From the NCBI RefSeq assembly GCF_030913705.1, contig NZ_CP133190.1, forward strand, positions 4,613,501-4,677,500: a stretch of 64,000 nucleotides of DNA. Direction: 5' to 3'. Shown one piece after another: positions 27,901 through 36,888 of the stretch. Below the pieces are notes generated by a model, which had not been told where the DNA came from, ran no database searches, and saw only the letters and a list, made by a program, of their open reading frames with translations. The position numbers and the translations under genes are program-made. Position 1 is the first letter of the stretch; each line of letters opens with the position of its first letter. Origin of the DNA: Anaerocolumna sp. MB42-C2 (GTDB taxonomy: Bacteria; Bacillota; Clostridia; Lachnospirales; Lachnospiraceae).

Positions 27901-29127
27901 ATGTTTAGTATTCTTAAAAATAAAAAAGAAAAGTATTATGTCATATGTAAGTATTCTCCATTAGTCATGGAGATAGAAGATGCTGAAATTGCTTTACAAT
28001 TAAGTATGCTTGATCAAACAGCTAATAATGTTGATGAAGAATTTTTTAGAATACTGGGGGTTAAGCTTCCAACACCAGTTCATAACATTAAAAGGAATGT
28101 ACCGTTTAAATTTATGGAAGCGATTGTTACATATGATTGTAATTTATCCTGTTCCTATTGTTGGCAAAGAACTGAGGGGTTTCAAAAAGAAAAGGCTATG
28201 GATATGAATACGTTTTATAAAGCGGTGAAGCTCATAGCTGAATATAATAAACAATTTGATTATAAAGGTGGATATAGAATTGGGTATATGGGTGGTGAAC
28301 CATTATTACGATCTGATTTCATTATTGAAGCTCATGATATGGCAAACCAGCTATTGGGTACATGCGAAAGTGCTATTCTTACAAATGGAACATTTTTGAC
28401 AGATGATTATTGCAAAGAACTTGTTAAACGTAACATTAGTGTTTGTGTAAGCATTGACGGCCCCCCAGCTATTAACTACCGAAGAAGTTCATTTGAAGAT
28501 ACATGGAGAGGGATACAAACTGCGTTGGATTCAAACATTCCACTATCTGTACAATCAACATTATCAATGAGTCAGATAGAACAAAACGCAATGGTAGAAT
28601 CTGCCCGTTTCTTTCTTGAGAATGGGATAGAAAATTTTACAATTTTATTGGAGTCGCCAGTGGTTAATTTAGATGAGGATCTACTATACAAGGCATATAA
28701 AAACTTGTTGTTGGTTTTGATTGAGTATGCTGAACAAACAAAACGAATTCCTTCCATCATTAAACAATTTATACACAATATATCAGACAGCACATACAGC
28801 ATGAGAAATTGTTTTTGTCGTTTCCTCTATCCAGCTGGGATTCAAGTTGATCCATACGGGAATGTTTTCGGTTGTGAATTCAACAGAGGCAAATATCATT
28901 ACGGGAATATTATAGAGGGTATAGTTACACTGGAAAGTATACCTGACCGTTTAAGAGATGTTAGTAAATATAATGATCCTATATGTAATAGCTGTATTTA
29001 TTCTGGTATTTGTTACGGATACCCAAGGTTGTGTTCTCTGTACAATAAAGATGAAATATGTCATATGAAAGCTTACTACAGAGCCTGTTTTGATGTTCTA
29101 CCAGAACGATTGAAACAATTATTATGA
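27901..29127 (+). CDS. Radical SAM/SPASM peptide maturase 2
   Basis: A 408-residue enzyme. About 75 residues of N-terminal extension (with IEDAEIALQLSMLDQTANN) precede the radical SAM motif CNLSCSYCW (Cys80, 84, 87), then GYMGGEPLLRSDF, ILTNGTFL and CVSIDGPPAIN. The SPASM region has CRFLYPAGIQVDPYGNVFGC and CNSCIYSGICYGYPRLC then CHMKAYYR, eight or more cysteines for two auxiliary [4Fe-4S] clusters. This is the classic sactipeptide/quinohemoprotein-maturase type of architecture, seen also in CcpM-like clostridial enzymes. Twelve bases separate it from the protease gene, which ends with a GGTGGTG site. Confidence 0.88.
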   Translation: MFSILKNKKEKYYVICKYSPLVMEIEDAEIALQLSMLDQTANNVDEEFFRILGVKLPTPVHNIKRNVPFKFMEAIVTYDCNLSCSYCWQRTEGFQKEKAMDMNTFYKAVKLIAEYNKQFDYKGGYRIGYMGGEPLLRSDFIIEAHDMANQLLGTCESAILTNGTFLTDDYCKELVKRNISVCVSIDGPPAINYRRSSFEDTWRGIQTALDSNIPLSVQSTLSMSQIEQNAMVESARFFLENGIENFTILLESPVVNLDEDLLYKAYKNLLLVLIEYAEQTKRIPSIIKQFIHNISDSTYSMRNCFCRFLYPAGIQVDPYGNVFGCEFNRGKYHYGNIIEGIVTLESIPDRLRDVSKYNDPICNSCIYSGICYGYPRLCSLYNKDEICHMKAYYRACFDVLPERLKQLL

Positions 29128-29151
29128 GATAGAAGGAAGGACAAATATCGT

Positions 29152-31029
29152 ATGAATATTATGTTACTTAATGTTGCAAGTGGAAGTAATAGTTTTGGCT
29201 TACTTTACCATTTTCCGATGGGGTTGCTAAATGTTGCGCAAGCATTCGAAAACTGCGGTTTAACGTGCTCTATTATGGATGTTCCTTGGGAAAAGGAGCA
29301 TTGTATTGAAAAAATTGATATACTTGAATATGTGGTTGAACAGATTCATGCGAAACAGGTTGGTATGATAGGCTTTTATACCAGATGTGATATTTTACCT
29401 TCTGTAGTAACGTTTGCTAAAGGCATAAAGGATAAATTGCCTGATTTATATGTAATCTTAGGCGGACCAGGAGTTACTTTTGTGGATAAGGGAATCATGT
29501 GCAATTTCCCGGAAATAGATATGGTGATCCGTGGAGAAGGTGAAGCAACAATAGCTGATGTATTTGGACCAGAAGGGCTTAAGCAAAGTTACGAAACATC
29601 ATTGGGGATTACTTTTAGAAAAAATGACGAGGTCATTTCTAATGGTGATCGAAAGGTGATAGAGAATCTAGATACGCTTCCGTTAATTAGTTATAAATAT
29701 GTACAGCAGTACAAAGAGAACGGTACAATTGTTAGCTTAGAAGCTGGAAGGGGGTGTCCTTGCAACTGTTCCTTTTGTTCAACATCAATTTTTTGGCAAA
29801 GGTGCTATAGAACAAAATCACCAGAGCATATTGTTGCTGAATGTGAAAATGCAATGCGCTTTTTCAAGACGAATCGGTTGAACCTTATTCATGATAATCT
29901 TATCGTATCCAAAAAATATATCCTTGAGTTGACAGAATATATAAAAGAAAAACTACCGTCATTGCATTGGAGATGCAGCGGGAGAGTGGATATGCTTGAT
30001 GAAGAGATTATTAATAGTCTTGTTGAGAGTGGTTGTGAAAATATATTTCTCGGTATTGAAACAGGCAACTCTAAGATGCAAAAGAAAATTGGTAAAAATT
30101 TAAATTTAAAGATAGCGGAAAAGAATATACGTCTTTGTGACAAATTGGGGTTAAATTGCTGGTTATCGTTTATTATTGGTTTCCCGGGGGAAACAAAAGA
30201 AGAGATAGAGAAAACACTGGGGTTTGCTTTACGACTTAGACAATATAAGTGTGCAGTTTTAGTTCAAATGCACTGGCTCTCGCCAGATCCAGGCTCTAAA
30301 ATATATCGAGAGAATAGTGAAAAATTAAAATTTGACGGCAAGCTTTCAGACCATGTTTCTGCGAGTTATAAACTAACAGAGAGAGAAATAAGTCTTGTGA
30401 AGCAATACCCGAAAGTTTTTTCATCCTTCTACGATTTAAACATTGAAACTGGTGGTGTCGAATATAAAGAACTTCTTAGATGTTATAAAATTATGATGGA
30501 TTTTTATCCAAAAACCATGTATGAGTTGGTATATACATATAAACTAAATTTTTATGAAATTTTAAGTTGTTTTAAAATGAAATGTGGATGCAGCTGTGGA
30601 GAGGATTGCGAACAGTTTAGGGATATAGATAGATTTTGTGGATATTTTCTAAATATATTTGATTTGTTTGATTCTTTACAGACAAATGTTCAGCCCTCAC
30701 TTCGAGAAATTGCAGAATATGAGCGAGCGTGTGCTTCACTTATGCTAGACAAAAAAATAGAAAATAAAAGAGGTGACTTGCCAAAATTAAATGAAAATAT
30801 ACGAATAATCATGATATCGGATGATTCGTCTCGTTTCGCAGTTATCGTACAGAAAGCAGCAAATAATACATTTGTATCATATACACTCAATGAGGAGACT
30901 TATAAAATCTGTTTGTTGTATGGACGTGATTTCAGCATGGAGCAAATTCATAGTGAGACAGCGTACGATTTAGAATTCATAGAAGAAGCGATTTCGAATC
31001 TGATAGAAAACAAGATTCTGATTAAGTAG
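29152..31029 (+). CDS. B12-binding-domain radical SAM enzyme 1 with C-terminal PqqD-like domain
   Basis: A 625-residue protein. The N-terminal 150 residues have the cobalamin-binding Rossmann fold pattern (MNIMLLNVASGSNSFGLLYH, IGFYTRCDILPSVV, LYVILGGPGVTF, MVIRGEGEATIAD) but no DxHxxG, so base-off binding without His is expected. The radical SAM motif is GCPCNCSFC (Cys202, 206, 209, with an extra Cys204), followed by HWRCSGRVDMLDEEII and IFLGIETGNSKM. A Cys cluster CGCSCGEDC lies near residue 480. The last about 60 residues (SYTLNEETYKICLLYGRDFS to the end) look like a PqqD/RRE leader-binding domain. Likely roles are methylation or C-C bond formation on the peptide. Confidence 0.82.
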   Translation: MNIMLLNVASGSNSFGLLYHFPMGLLNVAQAFENCGLTCSIMDVPWEKEHCIEKIDILEYVVEQIHAKQVGMIGFYTRCDILPSVVTFAKGIKDKLPDLYVILGGPGVTFVDKGIMCNFPEIDMVIRGEGEATIADVFGPEGLKQSYETSLGITFRKNDEVISNGDRKVIENLDTLPLISYKYVQQYKENGTIVSLEAGRGCPCNCSFCSTSIFWQRCYRTKSPEHIVAECENAMRFFKTNRLNLIHDNLIVSKKYILELTEYIKEKLPSLHWRCSGRVDMLDEEIINSLVESGCENIFLGIETGNSKMQKKIGKNLNLKIAEKNIRLCDKLGLNCWLSFIIGFPGETKEEIEKTLGFALRLRQYKCAVLVQMHWLSPDPGSKIYRENSEKLKFDGKLSDHVSASYKLTEREISLVKQYPKVFSSFYDLNIETGGVEYKELLRCYKIMMDFYPKTMYELVYTYKLNFYEILSCFKMKCGCSCGEDCEQFRDIDRFCGYFLNIFDLFDSLQTNVQPSLREIAEYERACASLMLDKKIENKRGDLPKLNENIRIIMISDDSSRFAVIVQKAANNTFVSYTLNEETYKICLLYGRDFSMEQIHSETAYDLEFIEEAISNLIENKILIK

Positions 31030-31044
31030 GGGGGATATCCGTGG

Positions 31045-31815
31045 ATGAATAAGATAATAACGGATAAAGCGGAGTTTATGACTGAGATTGCGTATCTCTA
31101 CGATACGATATGCCATCCATGCACAAAGGAGCGGATTGCATTGTATAAAGATGTATTTACCGCCGCTTTTCAAAAAGATAGTATTTATGTTTTGGATATG
31201 GGGTGTTGTACTGGAGAGACAGCTTTACGCATTAGTGATGAACGACTTCATTTGGCGGGAATTGACATTTCTTCGGGAATGATTGAAGAAGCAAACCAAA
31301 AGAATGCTGCTCTTGGTAATAAGGTGAATTTCAATGTCATGAATATGAAAGAATTGATGTTTGAAGACGGCTCTTTTGATATTATTTATTCAAATTCTCT
31401 TGAGTGGATTGATTCAAAGGACGATCTTGAACAAGTGATAAAAGAAAGTGTACGTTGCTTAAAACAAGGTGGATTACTGCTGTTGGATTTCCCGGATTCC
31501 GAGAGGTATATAAAGACATGTCGTCCATTTTATGCAGAATGCGCTCCTTTAGAGGATGGTTTGATTTACAAACTTACAAAGTATGAAAAGTCTGATATTG
31601 GAGCTGATCTAGAGGCTACGCAGACATATATTCATATGTCTGGACTTGAACAATACACTTTTACGGGTCGGTTAAAGTGGAAGTTACATACCTCTGATGA
31701 AGTTATCGAAATAGCGAAAAAGTTCAATTTAAGTTATAATCAAACGTTTTACGACTATAAAGTAGGTATGGAAGGTGCATTCATGCAAATGATCTTTTAC
31801 AAGGGAGGGTATTAA
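31045..31815 (+). CDS. Class I SAM-dependent methyltransferase 1
   Basis: A 256-residue Rossmann methyltransferase. The SAM-binding motif I is VLDMGCCTGETALRIS (about residue 48), then AGIDISSGMIEEANQKN, NVMNMKELMFEDGSFDIIYS and LKQGGLLLLDFPDSERYIK. It belongs to the UbiE/SmtA-like small-molecule or peptide side-chain methyltransferases. It shares an N-terminal signature (IAYLYDTICHPCTKERI) with the next gene, so the pair arose by duplication. GGGGGGATATCCGTGG precedes the ATG. Confidence 0.85.
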   Translation: MNKIITDKAEFMTEIAYLYDTICHPCTKERIALYKDVFTAAFQKDSIYVLDMGCCTGETALRISDERLHLAGIDISSGMIEEANQKNAALGNKVNFNVMNMKELMFEDGSFDIIYSNSLEWIDSKDDLEQVIKESVRCLKQGGLLLLDFPDSERYIKTCRPFYAECAPLEDGLIYKLTKYEKSDIGADLEATQTYIHMSGLEQYTFTGRLKWKLHTSDEVIEIAKKFNLSYNQTFYDYKVGMEGAFMQMIFYKGGY

Positions 31816-31816
31816 T

Positions 31817-32563
31817 GTGGACATTGGAAGATTTATGAATAGTATAGCAGATTTTTACGATGAGATATGTACCCCCTGTAGTAATGAAAGAGTAAGTTTT
31901 TTACATGACTTCATTGTGAAGTATTTATGTAAGGGTTCTGTAATTCTTGATGAGGCATGTAGTACTGGAGAGACTCTTACTAATTTAAACTTATCTGACA
32001 GTTATAAACTCATTGGCATGGATCTTTCAACAGGTATGATAAGAAAATGCATAGAAAAAACCCTAAGCAGTGGAATTAACTTTATTGTGGATGATATGCG
32101 TTATCTAAATCATTTAGAAGGTAAAGTTGATTTACTATATAATAACAGCATAGCATGGCTATCACATGTAGACGAAATAGAGAAGACTTTCAGAAGAGCA
32201 TATGATGTGCTTAATACAGGAGGATGGATGATTGTAGATACAAACAATTCTGAAACCTTCTATAAAGGGCAGAATATACTCTGTACCTCAAGTGTCATTA
32301 CTGATACATACGAACTATATAAAACCACACGTTTTCATGACTTGAAAAAGGACTACTTGGCAACACAAATTTATACGAAATATAATTACAAAGACGACAT
32401 TATAGATTCATATGCTTCACAATTGCATTTCTTAATATGTGATAAAGAAAGCATATGTGGCCTGATAGAAAAGGCTGGTTTTAAGTTGAAACAAATACTT
32501 GGAGATTACAAACCTGATGGAATTGAGAGTGCGGCGTATTTGCAATTTATATGTGAAAAATAA
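31817..32563 (+). CDS. Class I SAM-dependent methyltransferase 2
   Basis: A 248-residue paralogue of the preceding gene: IADFYDEICTPCSNERVSFL at the N-terminus, motif I VILDEACSTGETLTNLN, LIGMDLSTGMIRKCIEK and LNTGGWMIVDTNNSETFYKG. The Gly-rich loop reads DEACSTGET where the first copy has DMGCCTGET, a small divergence at the SAM site. Translation starts at GTG two bases after the previous stop, preceded by GGGAGGG; an ATG six codons in is an alternative. It may methylate a different position or an ACP-linked unit. Confidence 0.82.
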   Translation: MDIGRFMNSIADFYDEICTPCSNERVSFLHDFIVKYLCKGSVILDEACSTGETLTNLNLSDSYKLIGMDLSTGMIRKCIEKTLSSGINFIVDDMRYLNHLEGKVDLLYNNSIAWLSHVDEIEKTFRRAYDVLNTGGWMIVDTNNSETFYKGQNILCTSSVITDTYELYKTTRFHDLKKDYLATQIYTKYNYKDDIIDSYASQLHFLICDKESICGLIEKAGFKLKQILGDYKPDGIESAAYLQFICEK

Positions 32564-32587
32564 AATTAAAATAAAAGGATGATCGAA

Positions 32588-32764
32588 ATGGATAATAAAG
32601 AAATTTCTATTAAAAAAATAAAACCTGAAATGACACAATGTCGAATAATACAGTTGGAAAAAGAACGAAAAGAAAAGGAACGTAAAGAGAAGGAAGAAAA
32701 GGAACAAAAAGAAAAAGCGTTGAAAGAAAAGGAGACAGAAAACGGTAAGAAACATGAGCAGTAA
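32588..32764 (+). CDS. Lys/Glu-rich small peptide, possible second precursor or helper
   Basis: A 58-codon ORF with AAAAGGATG six bases before its ATG, ending 11 bases inside the next radical SAM gene. The N-terminal part (MDNKEISIKKIKPEMTQCRI) holds the only cysteine. The rest is repeated Lys-Glu text (KERKEKERKEKEEKEQKEK) that should form a charged helix. The start of this peptide and that of the candidate precursor at 36741 share a polar, acidic-basic character. Placement directly upstream of a radical SAM gene is typical for RiPP substrates, but the low-complexity tail is atypical for a core. Confidence 0.5.
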   Translation: MDNKEISIKKIKPEMTQCRIIQLEKERKEKERKEKEEKEQKEKALKEKETENGKKHEQ

Positions 32765-34040
32765 TGAAATCATTTACAAAAATGCTGTTGTTGATTATAA
32801 TGTGCGACTCCATACGTTAAGTAGTCCCTTAACAGTGAGCATGATTTTGAGTCATCAATGTCAAATGAACTGTTGTTTCTGCTCCCAGGGTGGTGCGAAG
32901 CAAGAAACTATGGAACTTGCATTAGCAAGAAGGATAATGGAAGAACTAAAAGAGAACGGAGTTGGGCAAATTGGCTTCACTGGAGGAGAACCATTGTTGT
33001 ATCCAAACTTTGAAGAAATAATTCTTTATGGCGCAAAACTTGGATTCGCAATGTCTTTGATAACAAACGGATTACTACTGGATAAATATACTAAAAGCTC
33101 TGTTTTTGACCATTTGAAAGTTATTGGAGTTTCCTTACATGGAAAAGAAGAAACGCATGATAAGATAACTGGGCTACAGGGAAGTTATAGAGTCGTAAAA
33201 GAGAATCTATTTCGTTTTCGAGAAAAGTATCCGGCGAATAAATTGTCTTTAAATTTTACTTACTGTAATCTAAATGATGCACCTGATGAATTGGAATCCG
33301 TTATTGCTCTTGCAGAAAAACTGAATGCATCTGTAAATGTTGCTCGTATCAATGAAAAAGGTCTTTCTCAAAATAAAGACTTTAGTTCAGATATTAATGC
33401 AATGTTAAAGCATATCGACAACTACCGTCGTAATGATGTACCGATTCATGTAATTAACTGTATTCCACATTGTGTTGTTAATGAAGAGTTTAGATATCTC
33501 GTACATGGATGTAGTGCAGGAATTTCATTCTGTGCGATTGACAGCGATGGAAAAGTAAAATTATGCCCTACAGCTGATTTTATGTTAGGAGATTTAACGA
33601 CTACTTCATTTATGGATGTTTGGAACAGCCCTCGAATGAACGAGTTCAGAAATTTGGGATGGCTTCCGCTAAAATGCAAGGTGTGTAAAGAAATACTAAA
33701 ATGTTTCGGAGCTTGTAAGATTGATGGCGATGTAGGCAAATGGCCTTCATTTCAGGATAGTCTTGCCAGAAAGTATTTAGATGATGAATGGAAGATGCTA
33801 GCTTCAAAACGGTTGTTATTAAAAACGAATTCGGTTCGATCTGAGGGAGATTCCTATATTTTCATGTGTGAGCCCTTACGATTTTGTTCTGAAGAAGCTG
33901 TGAACATAGTTACAAAGATGGATGGGACAATGACAGGAAACGATATCATCAGACTTTTTAGTAATGACGATTATGAAAAGGAACGTATTAAAGAATTTAT
34001 CCTTGCTCTTAATGCGGATAAGATGATATATACAGTCTAA
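32754..34040 (+). CDS. Radical SAM/SPASM enzyme 3 with C-terminal RRE-like domain
   Basis: A 428-residue protein. The radical SAM motif is CQMNCCFC (Cys36, 40, 43), with GFTGGEPLLYPNFE, LITNGLLLDKY and VIGVSLHGKEETHD. The auxiliary-cluster region includes HGCSAGISFCAIDSDGKVKL-C and CKVCKEILKCFGACK. The last 80 residues (FMCEPLRFCSEEAVNIVTKM to the end) have the beta-strand plus three-helix pattern of a PqqD-like RiPP recognition element. The gene overlaps the Lys/Glu-rich peptide gene and abuts the next gene (TAAATG). The sequence KLCPTADFMLGD is a SPASM hallmark. Confidence 0.85.
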   Translation: MSSNEIIYKNAVVDYNVRLHTLSSPLTVSMILSHQCQMNCCFCSQGGAKQETMELALARRIMEELKENGVGQIGFTGGEPLLYPNFEEIILYGAKLGFAMSLITNGLLLDKYTKSSVFDHLKVIGVSLHGKEETHDKITGLQGSYRVVKENLFRFREKYPANKLSLNFTYCNLNDAPDELESVIALAEKLNASVNVARINEKGLSQNKDFSSDINAMLKHIDNYRRNDVPIHVINCIPHCVVNEEFRYLVHGCSAGISFCAIDSDGKVKLCPTADFMLGDLTTTSFMDVWNSPRMNEFRNLGWLPLKCKVCKEILKCFGACKIDGDVGKWPSFQDSLARKYLDDEWKMLASKRLLLKTNSVRSEGDSYIFMCEPLRFCSEEAVNIVTKMDGTMTGNDIIRLFSNDDYEKERIKEFILALNADKMIYTV

Positions 34041-35291
34041 ATGGTTAATAAAAACGAAGTTCAAATATCTAGCAAGATAAGAAAGGTAGGGACATTTATG
34101 TATAGAAAAATCGGTGACGATACTTATGTCGTTTATTTTCAGGACGATTTTTATACTGTAAACGAATACACCTTGCAGTTAATACAGTTGTATCTTCGCA
34201 GTGATGATACTGAAGGGTTGGCTAAACTTCTTTGCTGCGATGAGAATGATGTAGAAGAAATATTTACGGAACTTAACGATTCCTTTGAGAACGCAGAGTT
34301 CAATGATAAGCTTGAGGATTTACCTTTTCCACTCCATGTTAAGTGGAAAATAACTTCACGATGCAACATACGTTGTAAACATTGTTATATTGGCGAAAAA
34401 CAAAATTTACAGTTGCCCGCAGAGAGCAATATGGAAATCGCGAGGAAGATTGTTAAAAGCGGAGCATTTGTAGTGACTATATCAGGTGGTGAGCCATTAA
34501 CGGTGGATGAGTTACCTAAAATAGTAGCCTATCTTATGAATAATGGTCTTGAACTACATATATTTACCAATGGAATAATTCTTCCAGAATTTATTACACG
34601 CTTGGAAGCGGAATTCGGATCAGTAAAAAAGAATATGCTAGAGTTTATTGTTAGTTTAGATGGTTTACGCGAAGTTCATGATTTTATGCGAGGAGAAGGT
34701 GTGTTTGATAAAACAACTACTGGGATGAAATATGCTATAAATCGTGGCTATTGTGTTAAAACAAACACCACTGTTATCCCGCAAAATATTGATGATATTC
34801 CTCGCATAATTGAGTTTTGCCAGGAGATAGGAGTTTCCAATTCTCAATTTAGTAGTCTAATAAATCGTGGATGGGCAGCAGAACACAAAGATCAAATTGG
34901 GATGTCAGCGGATGACCAGAAAAGATTTGTGTCAACATTACAAGTATTTACAGCAGAAAAAGATCGAAATTATAGTGTGTTTTATTCTCCGTTGGATAAA
35001 TCAGAAAAAAAGGATGATCCCATTGTGTATCAGTTTGTAGATGGAGAACAAAAGGCTATTGGTAGAGATACATGGAAATGTGGTGCTGGCAAGGGCAAAT
35101 GTGTTATTAATGAAAGAGGAGATGTACTTTGCTGTCCATTCTTTGAAGAATCGAAGATAGGTAATATCTTAAAGAATGATTTTACTGATTTTTGGAAATC
35201 TCCTTTACGTACAGAATTCATAAATAGATTAAAACAGATAAATGGCGTGAATCGTTATTGCGCTGTGATGAAGGGAGACTGTAATGTCTAA
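34041..35291 (+). CDS. PqqE-like radical SAM/SPASM enzyme 4 with N-terminal RRE
   Basis: A 416-residue enzyme. Residues about 10-85 form a PqqD-like recognition domain (KIRKVGTFMYRKIGDDTYVV, FYTVNEYTLQLIQLYL). Then comes radical SAM motif CNIRCKHC (Cys108, 112, 115), TISGGEPLTVDEL, IFTNGIILPEF and IVSLDGLREVHDFMRG. The SPASM part has CGAGKGKCVINERGDVLCC and IGNILKNDFTDFWKS and ends in CAVMKGDC. It starts directly after the preceding stop; a second ATG at 34098 has a better ribosome site (AAGGTAGG) but would clip the first strand of the recognition domain. It overlaps the next gene by eight bases. Confidence 0.85.
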   Translation: MVNKNEVQISSKIRKVGTFMYRKIGDDTYVVYFQDDFYTVNEYTLQLIQLYLRSDDTEGLAKLLCCDENDVEEIFTELNDSFENAEFNDKLEDLPFPLHVKWKITSRCNIRCKHCYIGEKQNLQLPAESNMEIARKIVKSGAFVVTISGGEPLTVDELPKIVAYLMNNGLELHIFTNGIILPEFITRLEAEFGSVKKNMLEFIVSLDGLREVHDFMRGEGVFDKTTTGMKYAINRGYCVKTNTTVIPQNIDDIPRIIEFCQEIGVSNSQFSSLINRGWAAEHKDQIGMSADDQKRFVSTLQVFTAEKDRNYSVFYSPLDKSEKKDDPIVYQFVDGEQKAIGRDTWKCGAGKGKCVINERGDVLCCPFFEESKIGNILKNDFTDFWKSPLRTEFINRLKQINGVNRYCAVMKGDCNV

Positions 35292-36630
35292 AGTTTTGCT
35301 TATATCTCCACCATCGTGGGGATTAATGCTCCCAATGACAACGCCTGCACCACCTCCTCCATTAGGTCTCGTTCTTCTTAAACGTGTTCTGGAGAATGAT
35401 GGACATGATGTTCTTCTACTTGATACGGGTGTTTGTACTGTTGATCTAATTGGAATTCGTCAAATTATTAAAACATATAAGCCGGACATTGTGGGCATTA
35501 CAACTTATTTTCAAAACTTGTCAATCTATCATATTGCAAAATCAGCGAGAGAGGTACTTCACGAAGTTTTAATCGTAGTGGGAGGTTGTATTGCTACAAA
35601 ATGTGCACACGAGATACTCGCACTAGGTGAGAAGGTATTCGATGTTATTATTCGTGGAGAGGGGATAGAACCTCTAAGAATTTTGGCTGATATTGGAGGA
35701 GACAGAAAAAAACTATCGGAATTGGATATATTTGATCAAGTAAATGGAGTGTATTGCTCGAAACTTGATTCAAAAAATAGTGTTTATTCAGGAGATTTAT
35801 ATCTTGGTATGGTATCACCTGCGATTTATAAGCAGATTCATTATGTATTCAACAGTGGTTGCCCGTTCAAATGTTCGTTTTGTATTCATTCTGGGAATTT
35901 AAATGATATGGAGTTTGATGTAAAAAGCATAGTAGATGAAATTATCAAGATAAATGAGGTATACGGTAATGAATTGTTTATGCTTTTTGATGAAACTACA
36001 ACATATTGTAAGAGTCGTATTTTACGTTTCGCAGAATTAATGAAAAGGTGTAACAATGATTTACACTTTTGGTGTGGAACAAGGATTGACTGTCTTGATG
36101 AAGAGATAATAAATGCATTATGTGAAATAGGGGTAAAGAGGATTTTCATAGGAACGGAAACCACCGATCCACAAACACAAAAGTACATTGGAAATAAGTG
36201 TTGTGACATGAATAAAGTAAGGAGAGTTATTAAGTGTTTAAAATCGTACGGAATGAAAATTGAGACCTCAGTATTGCTTGGTTTACCTTTTGAGAAAAGA
36301 GAAACATTTTTAAGAAGTATTCAAGACTGTATGGAAATGGGGATAGAGAACATAATGTTCAATGTCCTGTCGATTCTTCCGTCTACGGAATTGTATAGAA
36401 ACTGCGAAAACCTGGGGTATAAAAAATTAGGGGAAGCCTCTTGTCTCGAGGAGTTTTTTAATCAATCACTATACCAGGTAAATGGAAATAAGTTTTTTCG
36501 AGATCTTTACATAGAACCTGAGGAATTCCCTGAGATCATACAAGAAACACTTAAAATTCTAGACTACGATAATTTTGATGGACGACAAATATCGTTTAAG
36601 AAAAAGGTTATATTTCGTTTACCATATTAA
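35284..36630 (+). CDS. B12-binding-domain radical SAM enzyme 2
   Basis: A 448-residue protein: cobalamin-type N-terminus (VLLISPPSWGLMLPMTTPAP, PPPPLGLVLLKRVLENDGHD, IVGITTYFQNLSIYHIAKSA, IVVGGCIATKCAHEI, VIIRGEGIEPLRIL), then GCPFKCSFC (Cys193, 197, 200), WCGTRIDCLDEEIINALCEI and IFIGTETTDPQTQ. It ends without the Cys-rich SPASM block. It is the class that methylates unactivated carbons or rearranges backbones. It is the last gene before the short gap holding the candidate precursor gene. Confidence 0.82.
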   Translation: MSKVLLISPPSWGLMLPMTTPAPPPPLGLVLLKRVLENDGHDVLLLDTGVCTVDLIGIRQIIKTYKPDIVGITTYFQNLSIYHIAKSAREVLHEVLIVVGGCIATKCAHEILALGEKVFDVIIRGEGIEPLRILADIGGDRKKLSELDIFDQVNGVYCSKLDSKNSVYSGDLYLGMVSPAIYKQIHYVFNSGCPFKCSFCIHSGNLNDMEFDVKSIVDEIIKINEVYGNELFMLFDETTTYCKSRILRFAELMKRCNNDLHFWCGTRIDCLDEEIINALCEIGVKRIFIGTETTDPQTQKYIGNKCCDMNKVRRVIKCLKSYGMKIETSVLLGLPFEKRETFLRSIQDCMEMGIENIMFNVLSILPSTELYRNCENLGYKKLGEASCLEEFFNQSLYQVNGNKFFRDLYIEPEEFPEIIQETLKILDYDNFDGRQISFKKKVIFRLPY

Positions 36631-36740
36631 TTTCAAACAAAATGAGATAATTATGGTGGCTTTCACTAGTCTGCATCATAAATAACAAGGATCTTAATGT
36701 CACTATAATATAATATTATATCTTAAGGAGGTGCAAATGA

Positions 36741-36887
36741 ATGGAAAAAGACTATTTAAATGAAAATAATACTGAAAAAGAAGATATGCCTGAATTAAAG
36801 AAGAAACCAGTTGTAAAAGTACTGATGGAGAAGAAAGAAGTTATTTATGCATCAGAAGCTGCTGGATATTGTAGTGACCAATGTTAA
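36741..36887 (+). CDS. Candidate RiPP precursor peptide
   Basis: A 48-codon ORF with an ideal TTAAGGAGGTGCAA site. It starts MEKDYLNENNTEKEDMPELK (acidic/polar leader), then KKPVVKVLMEKKEVIYASEA and ends AGYCSDQC. Thus a charged leader of about 33 residues is followed by a short hydrophobic and small-residue core with Tyr36, Ser38, Tyr43, Cys44, Ser45 and a C-terminal Cys48. This layout, with a C-terminal Cys-X3-Cys core in the middle of seven radical SAM enzymes, a YcaO and transport genes, is what a modified-peptide substrate should look like. It stands alone with its own upstream TATAAT-like sequence and is followed by a tandem repeat. No homologue could be checked. Confidence 0.75.
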   Translation: MEKDYLNENNTEKEDMPELKKKPVVKVLMEKKEVIYASEAAGYCSDQC

Positions 36888-36888
36888 T

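Noticed and set aside
36704..36709. TATAAT upstream of the precursor peptide as a promoter
   Set aside because: The -35 position reads AATAAC, so promoter status cannot be claimed; transcription may simply continue from upstream.
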